Positions 8,343 to 17,061 of a stretch of DNA of 57,641 nt are shown piece after piece (position 1 is the stretch's first letter; every line of letters starts with the position of its first letter). The notes beneath the pieces are model-generated. The model did no database searches. It was not told the DNA's origin and saw only the letters and a list, made by a program, of their open reading frames with translations. The stretch comes from an uncultured Eubacteriales bacterium (GTDB taxonomy: Bacteria > Bacillota > Clostridia > Christensenellales > QALW01): positions 1 to 57,641 of the forward strand of contig URYI01000001.1 of NCBI GenBank assembly GCA_900552055.1, given 5' to 3'. Position numbers and translations under genes: made by a program.

Positions 8343-9284
8343 TTAATATTTTATTTTTTCTACGGTATAGCCCCGCTGCTCCAGCAGTGATACTATGCCT
8401 TTTTCTCCGCCCATATGGGCTGCTCCCACTACATAAAAAACATTTTTGCCTTCATCCATGTACTGCTGCGCCGTATCCGCCATTTTGATATTGCGCTTTT
8501 GGCCTAATTCATAATAGTATTCATAATAAAGGCCGCCTTCTTCTTCGCCGTAGAGCTGTACCAGTTCTGCATATGAATAATCCATACCGCCCATTAAGGC
8601 CGAATCATTGCCGCTGCGCCAGTTCTGATACATCAATTTCATGGCAAGCCCCTGGGCTGTGGGGTCGGTCAGGCTTTGTTCAAATAGCAGAACTTGCAGC
8701 GGCATTGAGTAATTAAGCTGCATGTCCATCTGCTCCTGCACGCTCTCTATTTCCAGTATAGGCTTTCCTTCTTCCTTGGCCGTGTTAATAAAATACCTGT
8801 CAATGCCTTTTTCTGAATCCAGCTGCGCCAGCTCAAGCGGGATTTCACTCATCAGCGAAGTCCAAAAAACCGGCTTAAAATAATCATAATACTCGTTGTA
8901 CAGTCCGTATTCCTCAAGCAGCTGTACGGCCGAATTATAATTTTCCTCGCCCACATAATCATATATATACGTTCCGGGCTCGCACATCATTTCCGCAGCC
9001 ATTTGGGTAATGGCGGCAGTATCCGATTCATAAGCCACTATATCACATTCCACGGCCAAATATTCACTGCTGTTATAGGCGTCTGAAATTTCCTGGGGCA
9101 GAGGATAAGTGTCGTCATCCCCGATATGTATTGAGCCGAACAGATATAATATTGCTCCGTTTTCCGCCTGCACACGATAAAGCGTAGGCGCATATGCAGA
9201 TTGGGAAGCGCATCCGCTGAAGAATGCGCACAGCATTAGCAATATTAAAAATAATACCGTTATTCTTTTAACCCTTACGGTCAT
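8343..9284 (-). CDS. TraB/GumN family lipoprotein
   Basis: A 313-residue exported protein of the TraB/GumN (Tiki-like) family, proposed metal-dependent proteases of the cell surface. A signal peptide ends in a lipobox-like FSGC, so it should be lipid-anchored. The family motifs are present: GSIHIGDDDTYPLP near residue 50, a following AVECD, and the C-terminal GAAHMGGEKGIVSLLEQRGY. ATG at 9284 has GGGGGA upstream; an ATG five codons earlier overlaps that site. It lies in the minus-strand pair with the next gene. The substrate is unknown. Confidence 0.85.
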   Translation of the reverse strand: MTVRVKRITVLFLILLMLCAFFSGCASQSAYAPTLYRVQAENGAILYLFGSIHIGDDDTYPLPQEISDAYNSSEYLAVECDIVAYESDTAAITQMAAEMMCEPGTYIYDYVGEENYNSAVQLLEEYGLYNEYYDYFKPVFWTSLMSEIPLELAQLDSEKGIDRYFINTAKEEGKPILEIESVQEQMDMQLNYSMPLQVLLFEQSLTDPTAQGLAMKLMYQNWRSGNDSALMGGMDYSYAELVQLYGEEEGGLYYEYYYELGQKRNIKMADTAQQYMDEGKNVFYVVGAAHMGGEKGIVSLLEQRGYTVEKIKY

Positions 9285-9355
9285 TTTTATTTCCCCCATA
9301 AATATGTTTTATTGTGAATAAAATTAAATTGCGCTTTAAATAGATTTATAAAGTA

Positions 9356-10486
9356 TCAAAAAGAATCCTGTTCGTGTTCAGCATTAGCATGGGCAGCGGA
9401 GGACTGCTTTTTTTCCGGCTTTCTTATGTTAAGGCGCTTGTACAAAAGGTCATAAATAATGACCGAGCTGAAATGCGCTATAATAACACAGCATATGACG
9501 TCAAAAATAGAATTTATTATATTGAGAGAATAGGTAAATGTAGCAATAAAATCAAACTGAGGCTGACTATTGATTAAGTATAAGTAATCGCCGCAGAAAT
9601 TAGCCGCACTGCCTAAAACAATATAGATAATAAGCATAATCAATCTGTTTGGAGCATTTTTCCTGTCCATAAGCCAAAATCCCAGCGCAGCGAGCAGGCC
9701 CATAGGTATGCCTGCAAGGGAAGGCATAATGCCCAGACGGCAGAGAGGTATAAATGTTAAAGCCGCAACTGCGCAGAACGCCGCAGCAGTCAGATAGGCA
9801 AATATAGCGCGCGGAACCGGCCTTTTGGACAGCCGGCCCGCCGCGCACTGCTCATGCGCCGCGCACAGCGCTCCTTCCACAATAAACCCCTTTTGAGCGC
9901 CGTCCTCTCCGCAGAAAACACACATATCATATTGCAGATTGATATCCTTCAAAAAGCCGGCTATATATTCCAGCAGACGCATGCATAATGACGCCGCTTC
10001 GTCATTTTGGGCACAGCAGAAGGATATATAATAGAACATGCCGTCCCATTCATGAGAAAACATTTCAGAAGGCGTTTGATCCGGGAGTGTTTCGCCGTTT
10101 TCCGAAACGCTTTGAGGAATTATAATTCTGCGGGCTTTAGCAGAATGGTTTTCAGGGGAGGATTGGTCCGAAGAGGCTTCGGCTTCTTTTCCAGGCTGCC
10201 TTTCATTTTGGTTTGAGCTGTTCCTTACAATTACTATTTCCTCATTAATATCCTCTTGTTCGTTTGAATGGCTGTCCAGCAGGCTGGGATTATCGCTGAA
10301 AAAAGCGTTTATTTTATCTGAGAGGGAATATATAAACCCGCTTTTTTTCTTATTAAACGGAAATTTAATTTCAATATTATTTTCCGCTGCTTCCAGAGTA
10401 AATGGATAATCCTGCACATAAAGGCGGCACACGCCGTTTTTAAACTGTTCGGATGCAATATTTGCAAAGCTCTCCTGAAAACTCAT
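9356..10486 (-). CDS. Unknown membrane protein with acidic linker, zinc-ribbon-like cysteines and four C-terminal helices
   Basis: I do not recognise this 376-residue protein. The N-terminal domain (about 1-80) is soluble. A low-complexity acidic/serine linker (about 85-145) and a second soluble domain follow. Next is a cysteine cluster (CVFCG, then CAAHEQC) that looks like a zinc ribbon, then four membrane helices to near the C terminus and a charged tail. ATG 10486 was chosen because AAGGAA lies just upstream; earlier in-frame starts lack one. The soluble-domain, ribbon and membrane layout suggests a sensor or scaffold, but nothing shows a catalytic role. Confidence 0.6.
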   Translation of the reverse strand: MSFQESFANIASEQFKNGVCRLYVQDYPFTLEAAENNIEIKFPFNKKKSGFIYSLSDKINAFFSDNPSLLDSHSNEQEDINEEIVIVRNSSNQNERQPGKEAEASSDQSSPENHSAKARRIIIPQSVSENGETLPDQTPSEMFSHEWDGMFYYISFCCAQNDEAASLCMRLLEYIAGFLKDINLQYDMCVFCGEDGAQKGFIVEGALCAAHEQCAAGRLSKRPVPRAIFAYLTAAAFCAVAALTFIPLCRLGIMPSLAGIPMGLLAALGFWLMDRKNAPNRLIMLIIYIVLGSAANFCGDYLYLINSQPQFDFIATFTYSLNIINSIFDVICCVIIAHFSSVIIYDLLYKRLNIRKPEKKQSSAAHANAEHEQDSF

Positions 10487-10685
10487 TATTTCCTTCATCC
10501 CAAAAATTAAGTTTATAATATTATAATAATTGTTGCCTAAAAAATCAAGACAAATTACCGCAATAAACAATTAAAACGCATTTTCAGATAAATATTAATG
10601 CATTGTTCATATTTAAATAAAAACAATTTCTCACAATCAGCTTCAATATGCATTATTTTAGGGAATCAAAGCGTCATAATAAATT

Positions 10686-10713
10686 TTGCATATCTGAATA
10701 AGTGTGGTATAAT
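10686..10713 (+). promoter_or_regulatory. Sigma-A promoter for the patatin gene
   Basis: TTGCAT (10686-10691), 16 bp spacer, TATAAT (10708-10713), 20 bp before the ATG. Confidence 0.75.
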
Positions 10714-10733
10714 ACAGGCAGGAGGAGACCATT

Positions 10734-11585
10734 ATGTACAATGCCGGTTTAATACTTGAGGGCGGAGGCATGCGCGGAGTGTATACTACGGGCGTGCTTG
10801 ATTTTTTTCTGGATAAGCAAATTGAATTTACATCCTGCTACGGCGTTTCAGCGGGAGCCTGCCATGCGTGCAGTTATCTGTCTAAGCAGAGAGGGCGCTC
10901 TTTCAGTACTAACGTGGATTTTTTAAAGGATAAGAGATATTGCAGCGTTCACAGCCTTGTTACTACCGGAGATTTGTTCGGCGCCGATATGCTGTATGAC
11001 ATAATACCTAATCAGCTTATACCTTACGATTATCAGACATTTGATAATAATAAATGCAGATTTTATGCTGTGGCCACAAACTGCAGGACAGGCGAAGCGG
11101 AATATTTCCCTGTTAAGGAAATGCATAAAGATATAATAGCCGTGCGCGCAAGCAGTTCACTTCCGCTGCTCGCAAGAAGAGTGGTCATAAATGACGAGGA
11201 ATATCTTGACGGAGGCATAGCTGATTCCATACCATTAAAGAAATCCATTCAGGACGGCAACGTAAAGAACGTGCTGGTGCTAACAAGGGACGCATCCTAC
11301 AGAAAAAAGCCCAATAGGCTGGCGAGAATAATACGTCTTAAATTCACTGATTGCCCAGAGCTTATCAAAAAGCTGGAAAACAGGCACGAAAGATACAATG
11401 AAACGCTGGATTTCATACAGCAGGAGCAGGAAAAGGGCAGAGCGTTTGTAATAAGGCCGCGCAAAGCTGTGCATATAGGCCTGGTGGAAAAGGACAGGCG
11501 CAAATTAGAGGCTCTGTATAATGAAGGATACAACGATGCTAAAGACGCGTACCCCGAACTGATGAAATTCTTAGAGCAAAGCTAG
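10734..11585 (+). CDS. Patatin-like phospholipase (YjjU-type)
   Basis: A 283-residue serine lipase-like protein. It has the glycine-rich oxyanion motif GGGMRG (10-15), the nucleophile elbow GVSAGA with Ser39, and the catalytic DGG in YLDGGIADS near residue 160, together the Ser-Asp dyad of patatins. Length and C-terminal region fit the bacterial YjjU group, predicted acyl hydrolases acting on membrane lipids or acyl esters. There is no signal peptide, so it is cytoplasmic. GGAGGAG precedes the start and a clean promoter lies upstream. It is transcribed alone and converges with the acetyltransferase gene. Confidence 0.9.
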   Translation: MYNAGLILEGGGMRGVYTTGVLDFFLDKQIEFTSCYGVSAGACHACSYLSKQRGRSFSTNVDFLKDKRYCSVHSLVTTGDLFGADMLYDIIPNQLIPYDYQTFDNNKCRFYAVATNCRTGEAEYFPVKEMHKDIIAVRASSSLPLLARRVVINDEEYLDGGIADSIPLKKSIQDGNVKNVLVLTRDASYRKKPNRLARIIRLKFTDCPELIKKLENRHERYNETLDFIQQEQEKGRAFVIRPRKAVHIGLVEKDRRKLEALYNEGYNDAKDAYPELMKFLEQS

Positions 11586-11629
11586 AACTATTGCTATCTG
11601 TAAGGGTAATAAATAGCTGTGTTAAAAAA

Positions 11630-11663
11630 CGGGCAGTTTGTTAAAGTTTTAACAAACTGCCCG
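11630..11663 (-). terminator. Strong terminator between convergent genes
   Basis: CGGGCAGTTTGTTAA (11630-11644) and its perfect inverse (11649-11663) form a 15 bp stem with a 4-nt loop. Six A residues (11624-11629) give a T-run on the minus strand, so it terminates the acetyltransferase transcript and may also act on the patatin transcript. Confidence 0.8.
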
Positions 11664-11754
11664 CTGCAAAATACAAATTATCCGGAAGCATGACAAATTG
11701 AGCGCCGAATCGGATATATACGCTTTTTTATTGCTATAATAAATTTGTTAAAAA

Positions 11755-12276
11755 TTAAACAACTTTATAAACTTTGCTGTACAGCAGAGTTTTTATGTTG
11801 TTGAATTCCTCTTGGGTTACAGACCTCCCCAAGGTCATAATTTTCATATTTACCGCATTGCGGTTCTTTGCCAACGCAGGCATTGTATACGGATATTCAT
11901 TCAGGAAAAAATTATTGCGCCTGTAAAACTCAATCCGGCGGGCAGCCATTTGATTTTCAGGCAATTCTACCTCCAGCACAATCATTTTACCCAATTTATC
12001 TGCTAATTCATTCAAAATTTTAGAACCCAGTCCGCCGTTTCTGTATTGGGGGTTCACCGCGAAATGCTCAATAAAAGCCGCGGTATTAAAATCCCAAACA
12101 GCTATAAACGCCTTTATTTGGCCGCCGGCGTCATCCCTAAGTACAAAAATCTGATATTCCGGGACATCCAGCAAAGCTTTCTGCTCTTGATATGTTCTGT
12201 ATTCATCCTCCGGGAAACTCGTCTTCATTATATCAAATACCTGGTCAAATTCCCTGGGCATTAATTTTTCTATCAT
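11755..12276 (-). CDS. GNAT family N-acetyltransferase
   Basis: A 173-residue single-domain GNAT protein that transfers an acetyl group from acetyl-CoA. The acetyl-CoA binding loop is visible as FAVNPQYRNGGLGSKIL (about 77-93), followed by the beta-bulge strand MIVLEVELP and the C-terminal FYRRNNFFLNEY. The substrate cannot be told from sequence. It is monocistronic, on the minus strand, and converges on the patatin gene with a strong shared terminator between them. Confidence 0.85.
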   Translation of the reverse strand: MIEKLMPREFDQVFDIMKTSFPEDEYRTYQEQKALLDVPEYQIFVLRDDAGGQIKAFIAVWDFNTAAFIEHFAVNPQYRNGGLGSKILNELADKLGKMIVLEVELPENQMAARRIEFYRRNNFFLNEYPYTMPALAKNRNAVNMKIMTLGRSVTQEEFNNIKTLLYSKVYKVV

Positions 12277-12354
12277 TTTATACCTCTGAAAAATAAAATA
12301 TTTGGGTTCAGTTATTTAAAATGCGATTACCCTCAGTTTACAAGAGACTACACG

Positions 12355-12463
12355 CCTCAAAACTGGATAATTTCTTCATTTTCAGCGTTATCCTCAATCA
12401 GCGTACTCCCGGTACGCCTTCTTTCGTCTGCCTTGAAAATGAAGAAATTCTCTCGGTTTGAGG
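12355..12463. repeat. Fold-back (inverted repeat) element B
   Basis: CCTCAAAACTGGATAATTTC (start of the arm 12355-12384) is the imperfect inverse of an arm at 12433-12463 ending GGTTTGAGG, giving about 30 bp arms around a 48 bp loop. The loop contains CGTACTCCCGGTACG, which resembles the central palindrome of the family A mobile element (GTACGTCCGGTAC). There is no reading frame. It lies in the 350 bp gap between the acetyltransferase and csaA-like genes. Confidence 0.7.
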
Positions 12464-12625
12464 TCTCAGAGTCAGAAGAGATAAAATTTGTGCCGGGTAA
12501 AGCGCGCAGAAACGGCATGTACCTGGCGTATATGGAGCCAAAGCAGCGCAGCAGGACGCATATTTTAGGTCTTCTGAGCGTCTTAATTGCAAACTAAAGG
12601 TGTATAGGCTGGCAAGATAATTATA

Positions 12626-12955
12626 TCAGCCCAATTTATCCCCGTTGCGCACTTTTTTATCCGGAGATATGAGCACAACTCCGTCCCGGCTGTATATCCC
12701 CAGTATCAGTACCTCTGACATAAAATCCGCAATCTGCTTGGGCGGAAAGTTAATTACCGCCAGAACCTGCTTGCCTATTAAATCCTGAATTGTGTAAAGC
12801 TGAGTTATTTGAGCGGAGGATTTCTTTATGCCTATTTCTCCGCCTAAATCTACCTCCAGCTGATATGCCGGCCTTTTCGCCTTTTCAAATTTTTTAGCGC
12901 TCACAATAGTTCCGGCCCGGATATCCAATTTTAAAAAATCCTCAAATGTCGCCAT
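12626..12955 (-). CDS. csaA: tRNA-binding domain protein, CsaA-like
   Basis: A 109-residue protein consisting of one OB-fold tRNA-binding (EMAP-II-like) domain, as in Bacillus CsaA and the C terminus of MetRS. It shows MATFEDFLKLDIRAGTI at the start, the core KSSAQIT and the end GVVLISPDKKVRNGDKLG. CsaA has been described with chaperone-like and export-related activity, but the cellular role is not firm. ATG 12955 was chosen by match to the family start and AGGA 9 nt upstream; an ATG six codons earlier (12973) is less likely. Confidence 0.85.
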   Translation of the reverse strand: MATFEDFLKLDIRAGTIVSAKKFEKAKRPAYQLEVDLGGEIGIKKSSAQITQLYTIQDLIGKQVLAVINFPPKQIADFMSEVLILGIYSRDGVVLISPDKKVRNGDKLG

Positions 12956-13123
12956 ATTTTTATATCCTGCCATATTATTAACGGGGAGGCATATTCCGGC
13001 CTGATAGTTTTACTTATGGCCAAAGCGTCGGCTTAAGCCATGCGGCCCGAATAAAGCAGTTTTCCGTTATATAATTAAAGCGCCTTTTACAGGCGCTTTA
13101 AAGAGCATATGTCCGTTAAGAAA

Positions 13124-13378
13124 TCAGGCCAGCTTGGAAGCAAGCTGCGATTTTTTGCGGTTAGCGGCATTTTTATGGATCACGCCCTTAGCCGCAGCCT
13201 TATCTATTGTGCTTGATACCTGGGGCAGCATAGAAGCGGCAAGCTCTTTATCTCCTGACGCAACGGCGGCGTCATACTTTTTGATAGCCGTTTTAAGCGC
13301 GGACTTGATGGAACGATTGCGCAGATTTTTCTTATTGTTCACCAAGATCCGTTTCTTCGCCGATTTGATGTTAGCCAT
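13124..13378 (-). CDS. rpsT: 30S ribosomal protein S20
   Basis: An 84-residue S20, an rRNA-binding helical-bundle protein of the small subunit. It starts [20 protein letters not shown] and has the conserved C-terminal [17 protein letters not shown]. The start at 13378 is preceded by AGGGGGTG on the minus strand. It is divergent from gpr, the conserved rpsT/gpr/spoIIP neighbourhood of spore formers. Confidence 0.97.
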   Translation of the reverse strand: MANIKSAKKRILVNNKKNLRNRSIKSALKTAIKKYDAAVASGDKELAASMLPQVSSTIDKAAAKGVIHKNAANRKKSQLASKLA

Positions 13379-13410
13379 AGATTCACCCCCTCTGCTACGT
13401 TGACTAATAC

Positions 13411-13439
13411 ATGTTAGCATAAATATTTATTTAACGCAA
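13411..13439 (-). promoter_or_regulatory. Sigma-A promoter for rpsT
   Basis: On the minus strand TTGCGT (13434-13439), 17 bp, TAACAT (13411-13416) with an extended TGC in front. Suitable for a highly expressed ribosomal gene, 33 bp before its start. Confidence 0.65.
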
Positions 13440-13449
13440 TAGTTTTTTT

Positions 13450-13479
13450 GCATAATTAAAATTATATTTGGCCAAAATG
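13450..13479 (+). promoter_or_regulatory. Forespore sigma-F/sigma-G promoter for gpr
   Basis: GCATA (13450-13454), a 15 bp spacer, then GGCCAAAATG (13470-13479) fit the Bacillus sigma-F consensus (GYWTA - N15/16 - GGNNANAHTR) at every specified base. It lies 41 bp before the gpr start. gpr is known to be transcribed in the forespore by sigma-F and sigma-G in Bacillus, so the motif is expected here. Confidence 0.8.
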
Positions 13480-13520
13480 CGATTAATAGATTAATTTATG
13501 CGTAAACGGAGTGATTGCAG

Positions 13521-14432
13521 ATGTCTTTGAGGACTGATTTAGCTAACGAGGCTTTTGAGCATCATACTTCACGGGGCGGGGCAGCCGACGGCATAAAATC
13601 CGAAAGCCGGGCGATAAACAAGGATATTAAAGTAACAAGGGTGGAAATCCTGACTGACGAAGCCGCGCAGAAACTGGGCAAGCAAAAGGGGGTATATATA
13701 ACAATAACCGCCGAATATATTTCCAACAGGGATGCCGAGCACCACAGCCTTATAGGCAGGGCGGTGTGCGAACAGCTTAAGGAACTGCTTCCCCGGCCTG
13801 AAAAGGGCAGGACGGTGCTGGTAGCCGGCCTGGGCAACTCAAGGATGACTCCAGATGCTCTGGGGCCAAAAACTGTTAATAAGCTTATGATTACAAGGCA
13901 TCTGCTCCAGATGATACCTGATCAAGTGGACAGCCGCGTAAACTCGGTCTGCGCAATAGCTCCCGGCGTACTGGGAGTTACCGGCATTGAAAGCTCAGAT
14001 ATAATTTCCGCATTGTGCGAAAAAATAAAGCCGCAGTATATAATCGCCATTGATTCTCTTGCGGCTGCCAGCGCCCAGAGAATAAAGGACACAATCCAGA
14101 TGAGCAATACGGGAATAGCGCCTGGCGCGGGAGTGGGGAACAAGCGCTGCGGAATAAACCGGGAGACCCTGGGAATCCCGGTTTATGCTCTGGGCATTCC
14201 TATGGTAGTCTACGCCTCTTCTGTGCTGGAGGATTTTCTGGAGCAGAATAATGACGGGAGGATGCGCCTTTCGGCTGAGGACTATATAAACGAAAATATT
14301 AAAGAGCTTATAGTTACGCCCAAAGAAATTGACGTAATAATAGACGACTGCTCACGCATGCTGGCCGACGGCCTGAATCTGGCCCTGCACGACGGGGTTA
14401 ATATGGAAGAAATCAGAGATTTTATGTACTGA
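13521..14432 (+). CDS. gpr: Germination protease GPR
   Basis: A 303-residue A25-family protease that degrades small acid-soluble spore proteins when spores germinate. The N-terminal propeptide region shows the family's RTDLANEAFE, and the core shows the conserved VAGLGNSRMTPDALGPK, CAIAPGVLGVTGIES and IAIDSLAA segments. ATG 13521 is preceded by GGAG; an in-frame TTG six bases earlier is too close to that site. A forespore-type promoter lies upstream. spoIIP follows by 68 bp. Activity depends on autoprocessing late in spore formation, known for the family. Confidence 0.95.
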   Translation: MSLRTDLANEAFEHHTSRGGAADGIKSESRAINKDIKVTRVEILTDEAAQKLGKQKGVYITITAEYISNRDAEHHSLIGRAVCEQLKELLPRPEKGRTVLVAGLGNSRMTPDALGPKTVNKLMITRHLLQMIPDQVDSRVNSVCAIAPGVLGVTGIESSDIISALCEKIKPQYIIAIDSLAAASAQRIKDTIQMSNTGIAPGAGVGNKRCGINRETLGIPVYALGIPMVVYASSVLEDFLEQNNDGRMRLSAEDYINENIKELIVTPKEIDVIIDDCSRMLADGLNLALHDGVNMEEIRDFMY

Positions 14433-14500
14433 GTAATATACCTTGCAGCCGGGGCATAAAAATATCTATGTAACTTACCTGAGAAAAGAGGGATATTTTT

Positions 14501-15535
14501 ATGCTGGGGAATAAAATATTTTCATTTTTTAAAGCCGCCGTAAAAGTTACGGTAACAATATCTGTCGTGCTGTTTTTGGTAAATAGGCCCGCTTCAAGCG
14601 TATCGTTAAGTTCCCAGGAGGATTATTATGCCCAGCCTCAGAGCACTTTTTCAAAGGTGCTGGACAGGCTGGGCGCTTTTGCGGGCCGGGTTATTTTCGG
14701 CGTGGACGTCTCCTCTCCCGTTTCCATAGTTAAGGGCAGCTTTCCTGATGCGGAGCTGTCCCTCTGGGCGCCGGAGGACGATATAATATTCGGCGGAGAT
14801 GAAATTTCCGACGACCTTAAAATGGAGGTTGAGCAAATAACCGAGGGACTGAAGCTGGAGCCGCTGGATCTGAAGGATGAAAAAAGCAACATTAAGATAC
14901 TGATATATCACACTCACAATGACGAATCCTTCAAAAAGCAGGCTGACGACGTATATAAAGAAACAAGCGAAGGCCGTACATACGACCAGGAATACAGCAT
15001 TGTCAAGGTAGGCGAAGTTTTGACAGAGCAGCTTACCAATATGGGCTATACGGTTATCCACGACAAGACCGACCATATTTCCGCGGGATTTTATACCGCT
15101 TATGAGCGTTCATTAAAGACAATAAAAAAGCATTTGGAGGAGGACGGCGAATTTGATTTGGTTATCGACCTCCACCGAGACGCCTACAATACCGTCAAGA
15201 AGCCCGTGAACACTGCCGAAGTAAACGGACGGGACGCCGCAAGGATAATGTTTGTAATAGGTACGGCTGAGGGAACCGAAGGGAATAGATTTGACATTAA
15301 GCCAAACTGGCAATATAATTTAAAGATAGCGCAGACCCTTACCGATTATTTAAACGGCATGAACGACTATTTATGCAAAGACGTAAATATGAAAACCAAC
15401 AGATACAATCAGCATTTATGCGATGGTTCCGTGTTAATCGAGATGGGCAATCATTACAACACCCTGGAAGAAGTAATGTATTCCGCTGAACTGTTGGCCG
15501 AGGCCATAGATATGATGTTTTCAGCAGAAGTTTGA
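14501..15535 (+). CDS. spoIIP: Stage II sporulation protein P (SpoIIP), engulfment peptidoglycan hydrolase
   Basis: A 344-residue membrane-anchored amidase/endopeptidase that with SpoIID and SpoIIM thins septal peptidoglycan during engulfment. An N-terminal membrane helix (about 10-27) is followed by a linker and the catalytic domain, marked by IKILIYHTHNDESF with its metal-ligand histidine, then LVIDLHRDAYN and the late IEMGNHYNTLEEV. The family usually has HTHTTES; here the variant is HTHNDES. Its partner spoIIM is at 36622. murI follows with a 15 bp gap. Confidence 0.94.
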   Translation: MLGNKIFSFFKAAVKVTVTISVVLFLVNRPASSVSLSSQEDYYAQPQSTFSKVLDRLGAFAGRVIFGVDVSSPVSIVKGSFPDAELSLWAPEDDIIFGGDEISDDLKMEVEQITEGLKLEPLDLKDEKSNIKILIYHTHNDESFKKQADDVYKETSEGRTYDQEYSIVKVGEVLTEQLTNMGYTVIHDKTDHISAGFYTAYERSLKTIKKHLEEDGEFDLVIDLHRDAYNTVKKPVNTAEVNGRDAARIMFVIGTAEGTEGNRFDIKPNWQYNLKIAQTLTDYLNGMNDYLCKDVNMKTNRYNQHLCDGSVLIEMGNHYNTLEEVMYSAELLAEAIDMMFSAEV

Positions 15536-15549
15536 AAGGATGGATACAA

Positions 15550-16320
15550 ATGATTAACAAAAGCATAGGCTTTTTTGATTCTGGAGTAGGAGGGCTGAGC
15601 GTGCTTAAAGAAGCATGCGCTCTTATGCCTGAAGAAAACTATATTTATTACGGAGATTCGGCTAACGCTCCCTATGGAGAAAAAAGCCGGGAGGAGATTT
15701 TCGAACTTACCATGCGGGGCATAGGCTATCTTATGTCCAACGATATAAAGGCCCTGGTTATAGCGTGCAATACCGCTACCAGCGCCGTTATAGACGAACT
15801 GCGCAAGGAAGTGGATATTCCCGTTATAGGCATGGAGCCTGCCATAAAGCCGGCGCTGGCGGCTGTAGAAGGCAAGGTGCTGATGATGGCCACTCCCGCC
15901 ACAATACGTTTGGAACGGTACAATAATCTTTTAGAGCGCTTTAATGCGCGCGAACGGGTTGTAAATTTAGCCTGCAACAAGCTGGCCGGAATGATCGAGC
16001 ATAACGTATTAAGCCACAGCAACGAATTGGAGGATTATCTTGCCGGGCTTCTAGCGCCGTATAAAAACACAGGCATACAGGCGATAGTGCTGGGCTGCAC
16101 GCATTATGTATTTATAAAAGAGGACATAAAGGAAGCGTTCGGTGAGGATGTGCTTATTTTTGACGGCAACCACGGAACCGTGAACCGGCTTAAGAGCGTA
16201 CTTGAGGAAAAGGGAATAAAGCGCCCTTCGGACGCAGGCAAAGGCGCGGTTATCCTCAACTCTTCAAGCGACGACCAATTCAGCATGAAAACCTATTCAA
16301 AGCTGTTTTACGGAAAATAA
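15550..16320 (+). CDS. murI: Glutamate racemase
   Basis: A 256-residue cofactor-independent racemase that makes D-glutamate for peptidoglycan. The motifs are FFDSGVGGLSV with Asp10, the first catalytic cysteine in IACNTATSA (Cys73), and the second in LGCTHY near residue 185. ATG 15550 has AAGGATGG upstream; an in-frame TTG at 15532 overlaps the spoIIP stop and is unlikely. The tight spacing (spoIIP 15 bp before, HAD gene 3 bp after) implies one transcript. Confidence 0.95.
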   Translation: MINKSIGFFDSGVGGLSVLKEACALMPEENYIYYGDSANAPYGEKSREEIFELTMRGIGYLMSNDIKALVIACNTATSAVIDELRKEVDIPVIGMEPAIKPALAAVEGKVLMMATPATIRLERYNNLLERFNARERVVNLACNKLAGMIEHNVLSHSNELEDYLAGLLAPYKNTGIQAIVLGCTHYVFIKEDIKEAFGEDVLIFDGNHGTVNRLKSVLEEKGIKRPSDAGKGAVILNSSSDDQFSMKTYSKLFYGK

Positions 16321-16322
16321 TT

Positions 16323-16955
16323 ATGCCTGAATATATAATCTGGGATTGGAACGGCACCCTTATGGACGACAGCGCGGCCTCCCTCCGGGCAATGAATAAA
16401 GTCCTGGAAAAATACGGGCTGGAGCGTCTAAGCAATAAGAGGTATATGGATATATTTACTTTTCCGGTTGTAGACTATTACAAGCTGGCCGGATTTGATT
16501 TATCGGCCGTCCGGTTTGAAGAATTAAGCGCCGCCTATGTAGAGGAATACAGCAAACTGGTTCAGAATTGCGCGCTTACTGACGGCGCGCTTAGGGTGCT
16601 GTCATATCTGCGCGAAAAAGGGATGGAGCAGATACTGCTTTCAGCCTCTGAAACGGGCGCGCTGCTAAGGCAGACCGAGGCTCTGGGCGTGCGTACATAT
16701 TTCAGCCGCATAATAGGCGCGGATAATATCCACGCTTTCGGCAAAACTCAGCTTGCTGTAAATTTTATCAGAGAAAACTCATTGAGGAGCGAAAACGGCA
16801 TCCTGATAGGGGATACTCTGCATGATTATGAAACGGCGCGCAGCGTTGGCTGCGCCTGCATCCTCTATTTTTCCGGGCACCAAAGCATGGACAGGCTGAA
16901 AAAATGCGGAGCGCCCGTCATTGAGAACTTACGGGAGATTGAAAAATTGCTTTAA
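16323..16955 (+). CDS. HAD-superfamily hydrolase (phosphoglycolate phosphatase-like)
   Basis: A 210-residue HAD phosphatase. Motif I is WDWNGTLMDDS, in which the usual DxD is D-W-N-G-T, as seen in a subgroup of HAD proteins; motif II is LLSASE; the motif IV region is LIGDTLHDYETAR. The helical cap follows motif I, typical of subclass IA. The substrate is unknown. It starts 3 bp after murI and is almost certainly co-transcribed with it. Confidence 0.85.
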   Translation: MPEYIIWDWNGTLMDDSAASLRAMNKVLEKYGLERLSNKRYMDIFTFPVVDYYKLAGFDLSAVRFEELSAAYVEEYSKLVQNCALTDGALRVLSYLREKGMEQILLSASETGALLRQTEALGVRTYFSRIIGADNIHAFGKTQLAVNFIRENSLRSENGILIGDTLHDYETARSVGCACILYFSGHQSMDRLKKCGAPVIENLREIEKLL

Positions 16956-16963
16956 AACCTCCC

Positions 16964-16992
16964 TTGGATTTTATTCCATCATATGGTATAAT
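16964..16992 (+). promoter_or_regulatory. Sigma-A promoter for the O-antigen-ligase-like gene
   Basis: TTGGAT (16964-16969), 17 bp, TATAAT (16987-16992), 70 bp before the next gene. Confidence 0.7.
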
Positions 16993-17061
16993 AATATACG
17001 CGGTAAATATTATTGCTGAGGTTCTGTCCGCTCGCGTCGGCAAGCTGGCAGGAACAGGGTA

